Shown here: positions 32,805 to 41,083 of the stretch, in pieces
How positions within the stretch are numbered: position 1 is the first letter of the stretch
How the letters are laid out: each line of letters begins with the position of its first letter
Assembly: GCF_008254045.1 (NCBI RefSeq)
Contig: NZ_CP042425.1
Location: forward strand, 9,004,163 to 9,068,162
Length of the DNA: 64,000 bases
Reading direction: 5' to 3'
From: Limnoglobus roseus
Lineage (GTDB): Bacteria; Planctomycetota; Planctomycetia; Gemmatales; Gemmataceae
Made by a program: the position numbers and the translations under genes
The notes under the pieces: model-generated
The model's input: only the letters and a program-made list of their open reading frames with translations
The model's database searches: none
What the model was told of the DNA's origin: nothing

Positions 32805-33474
32805 CGGTCGTCACCTCATTGGAAGTCGGGACGAGTTCATACCCGGTCACCATGCCGCGGAAGTTATTCCACCCGGCTTTGATCACTTGCGAGACGTGGA
32901 CCAGGACGAACAGAACGTACCCGACGGTCAGGGCGAAGTGTTCCAGCCGAGTTGCTTCGTACCCGCCCAAGAGGAACGTCAGTCCCGCGAGTTGAGTCGG
33001 TTTGTAGATCGCCAGACCGGTGACGACCGACCCGGCTCCCATCAGGAGGACGCCGCAGTAGGCCAACTTCTGGGCCGCGTTGAACTTGCCCAACGGTAGC
33101 GGTTGTTTCCGAATCTTCAGGTCGTGGAGCACGACGTGAAGGGCTTCGATCGGCGTGCGGCGGTTTGGCCAGAGTTCCCGCCAGTGCCCGGACCAGACCG
33201 TGTACGCGACGAACGCCAGGCCGTTGAGCGCGAACAGCCACATGAACGCGAAGTGGAACGCCATGCCGGTCGAGAGGCCGTGTTCCAGGTCGAGCGCCTG
33301 ATAAAACCAGTCCGGGAAGAACTTGACGAGGACGAAGTTCCCGACGGCGATCTGGTACGGGTCGTAGGCCCAGTAGATGAGCAGCCCGCTCCAGATCATG
33401 ACGGCCAGAAGCGGGACATTCACCCAGTGCAGGTAGCGAATCGCCCGGTCGTGCTTGTGTGCGAGGCGAAGCAT
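32773..33474 (-). CDS. Membrane cytochrome b, partner of the Mo-oxidoreductase
   Basis: A 233-residue integral membrane protein. Helices include LHWVNVPLLAVMIWSGLLIY, FHFAFMWLFALNGLAFVAYT, LAYCGVLLMGAGSVVTGLAI and HFALTVGYVLFVLVHVSQVI. Conserved histidines (HWVNVP, H in MAFHFAFMW, LEHFALT, LVHVSQ) fit a b561/DUF4405-type di-haem cytochrome. It overlaps the downstream molybdoenzyme gene by 32 bases, consistent with one complex passing electrons between the quinone pool and the Mo centre. It is likely the first gene of a three-gene operon with the thioredoxin-like gene. Confidence 0.85.
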   Translation of the reverse strand: MLRLAHKHDRAIRYLHWVNVPLLAVMIWSGLLIYWAYDPYQIAVGNFVLVKFFPDWFYQALDLEHGLSTGMAFHFAFMWLFALNGLAFVAYTVWSGHWRELWPNRRTPIEALHVVLHDLKIRKQPLPLGKFNAAQKLAYCGVLLMGAGSVVTGLAIYKPTQLAGLTFLLGGYEATRLEHFALTVGYVLFVLVHVSQVIKAGWNNFRGMVTGYELVPTSNEVTTDVRPEPVAAS

Positions 33475-33726
33475 CGACTCACCTGTTAGTTAATTCTCGC
33501 CGGTCATTTTGTCGTCCGTCATCTTATTCCCCTCCGTCATCACAACCGCCCCGGCACGGCGTTCCTGATACCGCATCGGGAGAAATCCCGCCGGCCAGGG
33601 CGGCCGATGATCGGAAGGAACCTTTCGACGGTGTCGCGAACGCGAACATCGTCGTGGGCGGAAGTGTAGTGGCGAGAGGCCGACGCGGTACTAGAATATC
33701 CGCACACTTTTCCGAGGAACCCACCC

Positions 33727-33990
33727 ATGCCAACCCTCGCCGACTCCCACGACGCGCTGGCCGAGTCCGTAACTGCCCTTCGCCGGTTGGCGGATTACAC
33801 GCTGCCCGTCGAGTTGGACCGTCGGATCCTGGACCTGAGCCAGAGGAAGGAAGACCTCACGGCCGAGGAACGGGCCGAACTCCTGGCCTGGGTGCAGTTC
33901 AGTCAGCAACGGTCGCTCGAAAAGTTCGGGGCCACGGTCGCGTTGGAACGACTGGCCGTCGCGTTCCCCGATTTGGCAAACCCGACGTGA
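33727..33990 (+). CDS. Small conserved-type hypothetical protein, 87 aa
   Basis: An 87-residue helical protein (MPTLADSHDALAESVTALRR, then LTAEERAELLAWVQFSQQRS, ending PDLANPT). It has no membrane segment or metal site. The charged heptad-like pattern suggests a helical bundle. The function is unknown. It lies alone, 250 bases from the cytochrome gene in the divergent direction. Confidence 0.6.
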   Translation: MPTLADSHDALAESVTALRRLADYTLPVELDRRILDLSQRKEDLTAEERAELLAWVQFSQQRSLEKFGATVALERLAVAFPDLANPT

Positions 33991-34187
33991 GCGCGTTCCC
34001 CTTTTGTGGTGATCCGTGATCGCCGCCCGAGGGGAGACCACTGCGGAAACGGCCCCTCTCTACCACGACCGAGGACCACGTTCCCTATCCCCTTCCCCGG
34101 CGACTACTTTTGTAAAAATTTCCGCGCCCGCTTACCGCCATTCCGCGCCACTAGAGATGAAGGATACCCAGATGGAGAACGTCCTTC

Positions 34188-35531
34188 ATGAAGCCTCGAT
34201 TTCGTCCTTCCCTCACCGCGCTTGAGCAGCGTGACACCCCGGCCGCTCTGTTCGCGACCTCGGACCAGTCCGGCGTCGTCACGGCCTATTCTTCGGATAC
34301 CTGGAGCCAGGTGTTCCAGGTCACGCCGTTTAGTGACGTCACCGGCCCGGTCCAGGTCACGACGGCCGACGTCAACGCCGACGGCACGGCCGACGTCATC
34401 GTCACGCCCGGCCGCGGCGGGGCACCGACGGTGAAAGTTTACAACGGTACCGACGGCAGTTTGCTCACGTCCTACACCGTCGGCGATCCGAGCGACACCA
34501 GCGGGGCCAGCGTCGCGTCCGCGGGAACCGATGCCAGTGGCAACGCGCTCCTCGTGACCGGGGCCGTGGACTCCGGCGTGGGAACGGTGCGAATCATCAA
34601 GGCGTCCGACGGGACGGTGGTCGACAAATTCGTTCCGTTCGCCGGGTTCACCGGCAGTCTCAGCGTTGCGACGGCGGACCTCGACAAGGATGGTACCTCG
34701 GACATCGTCGTGGGTGCGGCCTACGGCGGCGCGCCACGGGTGACCGTGTTCAGCGGGGCCAACCGGGATACGCTTTTCGATACTTTCGCCTTCGAATCGA
34801 CGTTCACCGGCGGCATCACAGTCTCAGTCGGTGACCTGAACGGCGATGGCGCGGCCGATGTCGTCGTCTCGGCCGGCAATCTCGGCGGCCCGCGGGTGCA
34901 AAGCTACGACTCGACGACGTGGCAAGTGTTGCAGAACTTCTTCGCGTTCGATTCCACTGAGCGGAACGGCGTGCAGGCGTCGGTGGGGGCCACCACCGTC
35001 GGCGGCACAAACTCTCTGATCGCGATGGACGGCAACACCGGGGCGATGGCCGCGTTCGACCCGACTACCGTGACGACCATCACCGCCCCGACCTTCACCG
35101 GCCTGCCGGGCTCGGTCGCGGTCACCACGACGGGGCCGGTCGCCATTGCCGCGGGCGACGCGGGCATGACGGACACGCTGCCGGACCTGACCGCGGCCGA
35201 CTGGCAAACGCTCGACAGCGGCGTGCAAATCCGCGACGTCACGACCGGCACCGGCACCGCCGTCACGGCGGCCTCGACGGTCGAGGTGTACTACACCGGA
35301 TGGCTCAAGGACGGCACGGTGTTCGATTCCGACCGTAGCCCGAAGGCCGCGGTGTCGTTCCAACTGACCGGGTTGATCCAGGGCTGGCAGGACGGCCTCA
35401 TCGGCATGAAGGCCGGCGGCATCCGACAGATGATTATCCCGTCGTCGCTCGGGTACGGCAGTTCGGCCACCGGCAGCATTCCCGCGAACTCCGACCTGGT
35501 GTTCGAGGTGAAGCTCGTGTCGGTTTCGTAA
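34188..35531 (+). CDS. FG-GAP repeat protein fused to an FKBP-type peptidyl-prolyl isomerase
   Basis: A 447-residue exported protein. The N-terminus MKPRFRPSLTALEQRDTPAA carries the LExRxxPA motif of planctomycete exported proteins. At least three FG-GAP/VCBS-type calcium-binding blades follow: TTADVNADGTADVIVTPGRG, ATADLDKDGTSDIVVGAAYG and SVGDLNGDGAADVVVSAGNL. The C-terminal 105 residues, about 340-447, form an FKBP-type isomerase: TVEVYYTGWLKDGTVFDSD, then GLIQGWQDGLIGMKAGGIRQ, then LGYGSSATGSIPANSDLVFE. All usual active-site residues (Y, D, W, I, Y) are visible by eye. The fusion suggests a surface or periplasmic foldase on a repeat scaffold. A terminator hairpin follows 31 bases later. 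Confidence 0.9.
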   Translation: MKPRFRPSLTALEQRDTPAALFATSDQSGVVTAYSSDTWSQVFQVTPFSDVTGPVQVTTADVNADGTADVIVTPGRGGAPTVKVYNGTDGSLLTSYTVGDPSDTSGASVASAGTDASGNALLVTGAVDSGVGTVRIIKASDGTVVDKFVPFAGFTGSLSVATADLDKDGTSDIVVGAAYGGAPRVTVFSGANRDTLFDTFAFESTFTGGITVSVGDLNGDGAADVVVSAGNLGGPRVQSYDSTTWQVLQNFFAFDSTERNGVQASVGATTVGGTNSLIAMDGNTGAMAAFDPTTVTTITAPTFTGLPGSVAVTTTGPVAIAAGDAGMTDTLPDLTAADWQTLDSGVQIRDVTTGTGTAVTAASTVEVYYTGWLKDGTVFDSDRSPKAAVSFQLTGLIQGWQDGLIGMKAGGIRQMIIPSSLGYGSSATGSIPANSDLVFEVKLVSVS

Positions 35532-35562
35532 CGCCGTTCAACCTCTCCCGATCGCTCCCCAG

Positions 35563-35605
35563 CCAAATCTCGATCCCCGGAACGGTCCGGGGTCGGGATT
35601 TGGCA
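35563..35605 (+). terminator. Hairpin terminator of the FG-GAP-FKBP gene
   Basis: The arms GCCAAATCTCGATCCCCGGA and TCCGGGGTCGGGATTTGGC pair with one mismatch and one bulge around a short loop. The stem begins 31 bases after the stop codon. Confidence 0.75.
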
Positions 35606-35660
35606 TTCGCGTTGCCAAGAGACTGACATCCGCCGGATCATTCTCATCATCGAGGGTGTT

Positions 35661-36185
35661 ATGGCCATCGCCCCGGACCCGTTGAAAACCTACCCGACCG
35701 ACTTCGATCTCAGCCAATTAAGCGAACTCAGTGCGGCCCTGAAGAACCGACTCTTCGACGCGCCGCTTCAGCAACAACCCAGTTTGTCGCAGTTCGGCTG
35801 GTCGGTACTCGACCACCTCAACATCCGTTTGGTCGACCTCCTGCCACGCGGTTTGACCGCGGCGATCGTGAAACAGTTGTGTGAAGAGATCGGGCGGCGC
35901 TTTTTAGCGGTCGTGCTACCGGCGGCGGATAATTACGAACTTCTCGACGCCAAGCACGTCGCAGAGTACCTCACGGTACTCAATCGCCAGCCGCCGGACG
36001 CGAGTGCGATGTCGGCGGCCTACGGCAGTGCCCGTCTGCGGGCGTTCTCCGGCGACCGCCGGCTGGTCTACCGGATGGCCGGGTACCGCGGACAACCCGG
36101 CGACCCGCTGGCCGACCACCTCATCGCGGAGGTCGTCCGGCCGGCGGTTCAGGCGGTCACCGCCGTTGCGGCACCATCGGCCTGA
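35661..36185 (+). CDS. Hypothetical protein, 174 aa
   Basis: A soluble helical protein (MAIAPDPLKTYPTDFDLSQL, then LDHLNIRLVDLLPRGLTAAI, ending AVAAPSA). No signal peptide, membrane helix or metal motif is seen. It begins 55 bases after the terminator hairpin and converges with the minus-strand gene at 36190, leaving only 4 bases between the two stop codons. No family is recognised. Confidence 0.55.
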   Translation: MAIAPDPLKTYPTDFDLSQLSELSAALKNRLFDAPLQQQPSLSQFGWSVLDHLNIRLVDLLPRGLTAAIVKQLCEEIGRRFLAVVLPAADNYELLDAKHVAEYLTVLNRQPPDASAMSAAYGSARLRAFSGDRRLVYRMAGYRGQPGDPLADHLIAEVVRPAVQAVTAVAAPSA

Positions 36186-36189
36186 GCGA

Positions 36190-36969
36190 TCACGCGAACC
36201 CCATCTCCTTCAGCACAGTCTCGTACCGCAGCCACGGAATCGGCCGCGTCGGGACGGGCGTGGACCGCTTATCGAGGGCCAGGTCGAGGAGGTACATCGT
36301 TTCGACGTACTGCGTCTTCTCGCCCTTCGCCCGCAGCTCCCGCAGCTGCGCTTGCTCCTCTTTGAAGCGGCGGGCCATTTCCAACAGCGTCAGGACGCGC
36401 GGGCCGTCCGAGCGGTGTTCGGTCTGCACGTCGCGGCACGTCGCCCATTCTTCGAACAGCATCAGGTCGGCGACCGAGATCAGCAGCACCGTGATCGGCT
36501 GGTGGTGGGCCAGCCCGGACGGCTCGCAGCACGGGGCCATCACGTAAAGGTCGTGATCGAAGGCGTGGTTGCCGACGCGGTCGCAGACGAAGTTCGTCAG
36601 CGTTTCCAGTAGGTACGAGCCTTCCGCGCCGTCCATCGAGATCAGCGTGTGCCGCGGCGTGACGTGGGCAGCCCTGTGAGCGAACACGCAGGCCAGGTGG
36701 CCGTTCGGAATGACGCGGGCCAGTTGGTCCTGACCCAGCGAGCGGATGCGGAGCGCGTGCGGCCGCGGCCGGCCGGTGTCATCGTCTTCGGTTTCGACGA
36801 TGTGGTGGGCAATCACCACCGTGTCGCGGGCGTCGCCCTTCAAGATGCGGCGGCGTTCGCAGTGCCGCTGCCAGCGGGCGACGAGGCGGGCGATGATCGC
36901 CCCCAGCACAAGGCCGAGCAGAATACTCGCGCCGCGGAACCCGAACTCTTCCCAGATCGTGGCAAACAT
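36190..36969 (-). CDS. Membrane-anchored hypothetical protein, 259 aa
   Basis: The N-terminal helix FRGASILLGLVLGAIIARLV (residues about 11-30) anchors a large soluble domain rich in His and Cys (IVETEDDDTGRPRPHALRIR, then VMAPCCEPSGLAHHQPITVL) with a charged helical part (LEMARRFKEEQAQLRELRAK). No family or active site is recognised. A hairpin separates it from the transporter gene that precedes it on the minus strand. Confidence 0.6.
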   Translation of the reverse strand: MFATIWEEFGFRGASILLGLVLGAIIARLVARWQRHCERRRILKGDARDTVVIAHHIVETEDDDTGRPRPHALRIRSLGQDQLARVIPNGHLACVFAHRAAHVTPRHTLISMDGAEGSYLLETLTNFVCDRVGNHAFDHDLYVMAPCCEPSGLAHHQPITVLLISVADLMLFEEWATCRDVQTEHRSDGPRVLTLLEMARRFKEEQAQLRELRAKGEKTQYVETMYLLDLALDKRSTPVPTRPIPWLRYETVLKEMGFA

Positions 36970-36980
36970 GGGACGTGCTT

Positions 36981-37021
36981 CTTTCTGAGAGACGGCCCTT
37001 ATGAGTGCCGCTCTCAGAAAG
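36981..37021 (-). terminator. Hairpin between the transporter gene and the membrane-anchored gene
   Basis: Arms CTTTCTGAGAG/CTCTCAGAAAG (11 bp) enclose an inner CGGC/GCCG stem with a bulge. It lies about 73 bases downstream of the transporter gene stop on the minus strand, just before the next minus gene, so it probably ends transporter transcription. Confidence 0.6.
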
Positions 37022-37093
37022 AGTATTCGTCGGGTGCGAGGGGAGCTTTATGAGAAGCCATAACCCCTCTCGGGCGTATCGGATGGGGACAAA

Positions 37094-38734
37094 TCAAACC
37101 GACTTCCGCAGCCTCAACACCGGCCGCACGAGCAGGACCAAAATGGCCAACGTCATCGCGGCAGCCCCGAAGAACAGGAACCGCGGCAGGTGGTGGTTGT
37201 CGTAGTCCGGCGTCGGCGGCACGCCGGCGGGGACGAGGTCGTAATGTGTGACTTCGCCGATCACGTACTTCGACACGTCTACGTCCTGATCCTTCCGGTC
37301 GAGCGCGATGTCCTTGTGCAGTTCCAGAATGTCCCGACTGCGACCGCCTTCGAAGATGTGCTTCACGACCTGTTCGAAGGAACGCGCCTCCTGCGGCCGT
37401 GGCTTGCGGCCGCCCTCCACACGGGAGCCGTTCTCGGGCGTCACTTCGAAGTACACCGGCCGGCCGTGGAGCAGTTCGAGGTCGGTCAGCTTGCCGCTGA
37501 CGACCGCTTGGCGGTTCGTCACCTCCGGCGACAGGCCGAACTTCTGCGCCAGGAACACGACGCCGAAGAACAACAGCGAGGCCGAGATCGCGCCGACGAT
37601 GTTGACGGCGTTGCTGGCCGCGATCATCTCCCCCTTGCGCTCCTTCGGAGCTTTATGTTGGAGGAGCGTGAACAGCGGCACGATGTAGAAGCCGGTGAAG
37701 AAGCCGATGGCGACAATGCAACTGACGAGGATCGCCACTTCGTCGATGAACGTGGCCGCGCCGACGAGGGCGAGGATCATGCCGACGGCCCCGAGCAGCA
37801 CGAGGCGGAGTTCCACGTGGCGACCGGACAGCCACCCCGCCGCCGGGCTGCCGAGGCCGATGCCGAGGGCCACGCTACCGACGACGACACTGGTTTTGAG
37901 TTCGTCCCACCGCGGGTTCTGCGATTCGCCGAGCATGTACACGGCCGCCCGCATGAACGCGACCACGAACGTGAAGAACGCGATCCCCTGGGCCGCCAGC
38001 CGCAGGGCCGGGACGGCGAACAGTTCCTTCACGTTGCCGACGATCGGGCCGTAGATGTACGGCGGGAACGGCAGCGTTGGGTTCGCGGCCTGCATCTTGC
38101 GGATGAGGAAACTCGCCAGCGCGCCAACGACGGCGAGGCCGAGGAGAATGACGCCAATGACGAGTTCGTTGCCGAGGAAGAGGTACGACAGCACGCCACC
38201 GGAAACGGTGCCGAGGATCACGGCCAGGAACGACAGCGATTCGAGCAGGCCGTTGCCCTTCGAGAGCAGGTGCGGCGGCAGAATCTCGGGCATCACGCCG
38301 TACTTGGCCGGGACGAAGAACGCCGAGTGCGTGCCCATCAGGAAGACGGTGCTCAGCACGACCCACGGGCCGAGTTCCGGGTGCCCGTTCCGGCCGAGGT
38401 AGAAGCCGAGGAGGGCGACCGCCGTGATGGCGATCTCGGCGAGCTTCCAGAAGACGAGGGCGTTCCGCTTCGAGTAGCGGTCGGCCAGCCACCCGGCGAC
38501 GGTGCAGAAGATCGCCCACGGCGCGTAGAACAGGATCGGCATCAGCGAGATGGCGGCCCGCTCCGTGAGGGCTTGTGTGTTGATCGCGAAGAACATCGCG
38601 GCCGCGTGGATGGCCTGGTCGTTGAATGCGGCGAGGAACTGCGCGACGAGGAGGCCGATGAAGTTGCGGTTCGCCAGCGTGCCGTGGATGCGCAGGAACG
38701 TGGACGGCGATTCGGGTTCGTGCATCGTGCCCAT
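37094..38734 (-). CDS. MFS transporter, LplT-like, with a periplasmic/cytoplasmic insertion
   Basis: A 546-residue protein with about 11-12 helices, starting at the ATG at 38734 (a nearby ATG is at 38725). Motifs include LLVAQFLAAFNDQAIHAAAM, then WAIFCTVAGWLADRYSKRNA (MFS signature), then FLMGTHSAFFVPAKYGVMPE and GIGLGSPAAGWLSGRHVELR. This pattern matches lysophospholipid transporters of the LplT group. Between the penultimate helix and the last helix is an unusual soluble stretch of about 115 residues at 400-515 (EVTPENGSRVEGGRKPRPQE), absent from typical MFS proteins. The function is presumably lipid or lysophospholipid flipping; the insert is of unknown role. Confidence 0.85.
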   Translation of the reverse strand: MGTMHEPESPSTFLRIHGTLANRNFIGLLVAQFLAAFNDQAIHAAAMFFAINTQALTERAAISLMPILFYAPWAIFCTVAGWLADRYSKRNALVFWKLAEIAITAVALLGFYLGRNGHPELGPWVVLSTVFLMGTHSAFFVPAKYGVMPEILPPHLLSKGNGLLESLSFLAVILGTVSGGVLSYLFLGNELVIGVILLGLAVVGALASFLIRKMQAANPTLPFPPYIYGPIVGNVKELFAVPALRLAAQGIAFFTFVVAFMRAAVYMLGESQNPRWDELKTSVVVGSVALGIGLGSPAAGWLSGRHVELRLVLLGAVGMILALVGAATFIDEVAILVSCIVAIGFFTGFYIVPLFTLLQHKAPKERKGEMIAASNAVNIVGAISASLLFFGVVFLAQKFGLSPEVTNRQAVVSGKLTDLELLHGRPVYFEVTPENGSRVEGGRKPRPQEARSFEQVVKHIFEGGRSRDILELHKDIALDRKDQDVDVSKYVIGEVTHYDLVPAGVPPTPDYDNHHLPRFLFFGAAAMTLAILVLLVRPVLRLRKSV

Positions 38735-38857
38735 ACTTGCGGACCGTGGGGAGAAGTAACACTTCATGATACGGGGCGGCAGGTGCGATGAAACCCTCGT
38801 GCCCAATCGCCGGCCGGGGCGTAGACTTCTCGGGACGGAATCCGAACGGAGGTTTTG

Positions 38858-39544
38858 ATGGATTGCATCATTCTGGCGGCCGGTAAGGGCACGCGGTTGC
38901 AGCCGCACACGCTGACGACGCCGAAGCCGCTGCTGCCGGTCCAGGGGCGGCCGATCCTCGACTGGATCATCGGGGCGCTCCCGCCGGTCGATCGGTTGGT
39001 GGTGGTGGTGAATTACCTGGCCGAGCAGGTCGAAGAGTATCTGCGACGGCAGACGCACGTCAAGAACTGGGCCACGGTGCGGCAGGAACAGCCGCTCGGC
39101 ACCGGCGACGCGCTGATGAGTTGCCGGGGGCAGGTGTCTTCCGACCGGGTGATGGTCCTGAACGGCGACGACCTGATCGGCCGCCGCGACCTGGCGAACT
39201 TGGCCGCCGTGCCGATGGGCATTCTCTCGCACGCGGTCAACGAGCCGGACAGCTTCGGCATCCTGTTCCGCAACCCGGACGGCACACTCCGCGAAATCAT
39301 CGAGAAGCCGAAGGGACTCACGCCGCCCCAGTTGGCGAACATCGGCGGCTACCTGTTCCCGAAGCGGGTGTTCGACTTCACGCTCACGCCGTCGCCCCGC
39401 GGCGAGTACGAGATCACGGAAGCGGTCGGAATGCTCGCGGCCGAAGGCGGCTTCCGGGTGGTGGAGGCGTCGTACTGGCTGCCGATCGGCACCGTGGAAG
39501 CGTGGACCGCGAGCCAGACCGCCGACGTGTCGGCGGTGCGGTGA
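38858..39544 (+). CDS. Sugar-phosphate nucleotidyltransferase
   Basis: A 228-residue NTP_transferase family enzyme; the ATG at 38858 follows GGAGG by 5 bases. The N-terminal signature MDCIILAAGKGTRLQPHT is the nucleotide-binding GxGTRL motif, then LDWIIGALPPVDRLVVVVN, then VMVLNGDDLIGRRDL and GEYEITEAVGMLAAEGGFRV. It activates a sugar phosphate (for example glucose, mannose or MurNAc) with NTP. The specific sugar cannot be read. It ends 3 bases before the stop of the convergent nuclease gene. Confidence 0.9.
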   Translation: MDCIILAAGKGTRLQPHTLTTPKPLLPVQGRPILDWIIGALPPVDRLVVVVNYLAEQVEEYLRRQTHVKNWATVRQEQPLGTGDALMSCRGQVSSDRVMVLNGDDLIGRRDLANLAAVPMGILSHAVNEPDSFGILFRNPDGTLREIIEKPKGLTPPQLANIGGYLFPKRVFDFTLTPSPRGEYEITEAVGMLAAEGGFRVVEASYWLPIGTVEAWTASQTADVSAVR

Positions 39545-39547
39545 CGG

Positions 39548-39946
39548 TCACTCGTCCAGCGCGTCGCCCAAAACTTCTTCGTTCACGTAGATCGGCACCT
39601 TGGCGGTGACGGCAATCGGAATCGCGTCGCTCGGGCGGCAGTCGATTTCCACCAACTCGCCGGCCTGCCGCACGCGGAGTTTCGCGAAGTAGGTGTGGTC
39701 GCGCAGGTCGCTAATCATCACGTCCTGAATTTCGCCGCCGAGGTGCTCGATCGTGGACAGGATCAAGTCGTGCGTCAGCGGCCGGGGCGTTTGCTCGCCG
39801 CGGATGCGCCGGCCGATGCTCACCACCTCGAAAATGCCGATCACGATGGGGAACGCCCGCTCGCCGTCCACTTCCTTGAGAACGATGATGTGGTGGTCGT
39901 CGACCACGCTGCTGATGATCCGGCGAAGTTCCATCTGAATCGGCAC
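39548..39946 (-). CDS. Bifunctional nuclease family (DUF151) protein
   Basis: A 132-residue protein with a GTG start at 39946; an internal ATG at 39934 is possible. The sequence is clearly DUF151: MELRRIISSVVDDHHIIVLK, then ERAFPIVIGIFEVVSIGRR, then TPRPLTHDLILSTIEHLGGE and CRPSDAIPIAVTAKVPIYV. Characterised members cut both DNA and RNA. The conserved RPSDA and L-T-H-D-L motifs are present, so the fold is intact. It converges tail to tail with the nucleotidyltransferase gene. Confidence 0.93.
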   Translation of the reverse strand: MPIQMELRRIISSVVDDHHIIVLKEVDGERAFPIVIGIFEVVSIGRRIRGEQTPRPLTHDLILSTIEHLGGEIQDVMISDLRDHTYFAKLRVRQAGELVEIDCRPSDAIPIAVTAKVPIYVNEEVLGDALDE

Positions 39947-40031
39947 GGCGGCCTCGGGTGCGCGGAAGGGGGCTTGCGGAGACTATAAAGCCGAAGCGGG
40001 GAAAGGGTCAAGGGCCGGAGGGGCAAACCCA

Positions 40032-40078
40032 TCAACGGCGAACGGCCGGGAGACGTGCTCCCGGCCGTTCGCCGTTGA
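40032..40078 (-). terminator. Perfect 21-bp hairpin after the small membrane protein gene
   Basis: Left TCAACGGCGAACGGCCGGGA plus G is exactly complementary to the right arm, with a 5-base loop (ACGTG). It lies about 45 bases past the stop of the small two-helix gene on the minus strand and upstream of the nuclease gene start. No T-run is present on the minus side, so it may be bidirectional or factor-dependent. Confidence 0.75.
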
Positions 40079-40124
40079 CCAAGCCCGTGACGGTTTCGCC
40101 ACGGCTTTGGTCAATTTCGTTGGA

Positions 40125-40358
40125 TTAGTTGCGGACGGCCGGGTTGCGGGTGCGGATGATGCCGGTGCCGCCGTAGACCGTCAGTAATGCCCCCGACACG
40201 AGCAAGATGCCCGCGAACAGGAATTGCATCATCGGGATGGCCGCTGCGTTCGGGGCTTCCGGGGCGTGGGTCATGGTCGCCCCCGTCAGGTATTGGAACG
40301 CGGTGAACAAACCGGCCACGATGCCAACAATCAGGAGTATTGTGCCTGTCAGTTTCAT
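40125..40358 (-). CDS. Small two-helix membrane protein, 77 aa
   Basis: The protein has two membrane helices: TGTILLIVGIVAGLFTAFQY near the N-terminus and FLFAGILLVSGALLTVYGGT in the second half, with a short loop and a basic tail (RTRNPAVRN). Its start overlaps the stop of the upstream gene by 4 bases (ATGA), so the two are translationally coupled. It is similar to small planctomycete membrane proteins of unknown role. Confidence 0.65.
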   Translation of the reverse strand: MKLTGTILLIVGIVAGLFTAFQYLTGATMTHAPEAPNAAAIPMMQFLFAGILLVSGALLTVYGGTGIIRTRNPAVRN

Positions 40359-40714
40359 GATTGGACCTCACTCATTTCCGCGAAGGGACTCACGACCGCA
40401 AACTTATCGCGAGCAGGTTGCGGTTTCATACTCCAAGTCGAGTTGGGGAGATCATCGAACGGACTCATGTCCGAAAGCTGCTCGGCGATCATGCCGTTGT
40501 GCTGGTCGAGAACGCCGACGAGCTCCGCGTAAAGCAATTGAAGTTCTTCATCCGCCCCGCCCGCGTCGCACACCGAGCGGACTTGCGAGCAGAGTTCGTT
40601 CATATCGATCAAGTGCTGATGGAGTTGGTCGCGAATCTGCTCGGCGGCTTCGCCCCGCAGTTCGTCGCGGCCTTCGATCTCATGAGTGGCGGGTTCCAGC
40701 ATCGTCAGACTCAT
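40355..40714 (-). CDS. Hypothetical soluble protein, 119 aa, coupled to the small membrane gene
   Basis: From the ATG at 40714, preceded by AGGAG at 7 bases, this gives MSLTMLEPATHEIEGRDELR and a helical body (EQIRDQLHQHLIDMNELCSQ, then LYAELVGVLDQHNGMIAEQL). A longer start at 40750 lacks a ribosome binding site. It is acidic and predicted all-helical, possibly a coiled-coil or hemerythrin-like bundle, though no HxxxE metal pattern is certain. It overlaps the next gene by four bases. Confidence 0.6.
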   Translation of the reverse strand: MSLTMLEPATHEIEGRDELRGEAAEQIRDQLHQHLIDMNELCSQVRSVCDAGGADEELQLLYAELVGVLDQHNGMIAEQLSDMSPFDDLPNSTWSMKPQPARDKFAVVSPFAEMSEVQS

Positions 40715-41083
40715 GGAAAACTCCTGCAACACGGTCAGCAAGGGGGTCAAGTGGGTCGCGAATCAATCCGCGGCCGACGAGTGACATCACGCAGGAGGTG
40801 TGCCAAAGCGGGATTTCAGTTCGAGAGGCGTTTTCAGGCGATTTCGATGGATTTGAGCCGAATCTGGATAAGCAGGGAAATACCCAATGGTGTGAGATCA
40901 GCCGCCGAAGCGGGGGAAGAATCGAGGTGAAGCGATTATACAAGGAAGGGCAATTTTATGGAGGCGTTCGCCGCCATGGGCACGCGGACTGCATGATTCG
41001 CTCCCCTCTCCGACGCAAGAGTTGCGAAGGGCCGAGACGCTCCTATGAGTGGCTCGAAAACATCACCATCAAAGGGCAGCACC
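40715..41083. other. Divergent intergenic region, 369 bp
   Basis: It separates the minus-strand coupled pair from the plus-strand lipoprotein gene. It is AT-richer around 40930-40965. Long plus-strand frames cross it but lack family features. No promoter, RNA gene or repeat could be assigned. Confidence 0.4.

Noticed and set aside
40207..41083. Plus-strand frames across the coupled small genes and the divergent gap
   Set aside because: They oppose genes with a good ribosome binding site and coupling, and show no conserved features.
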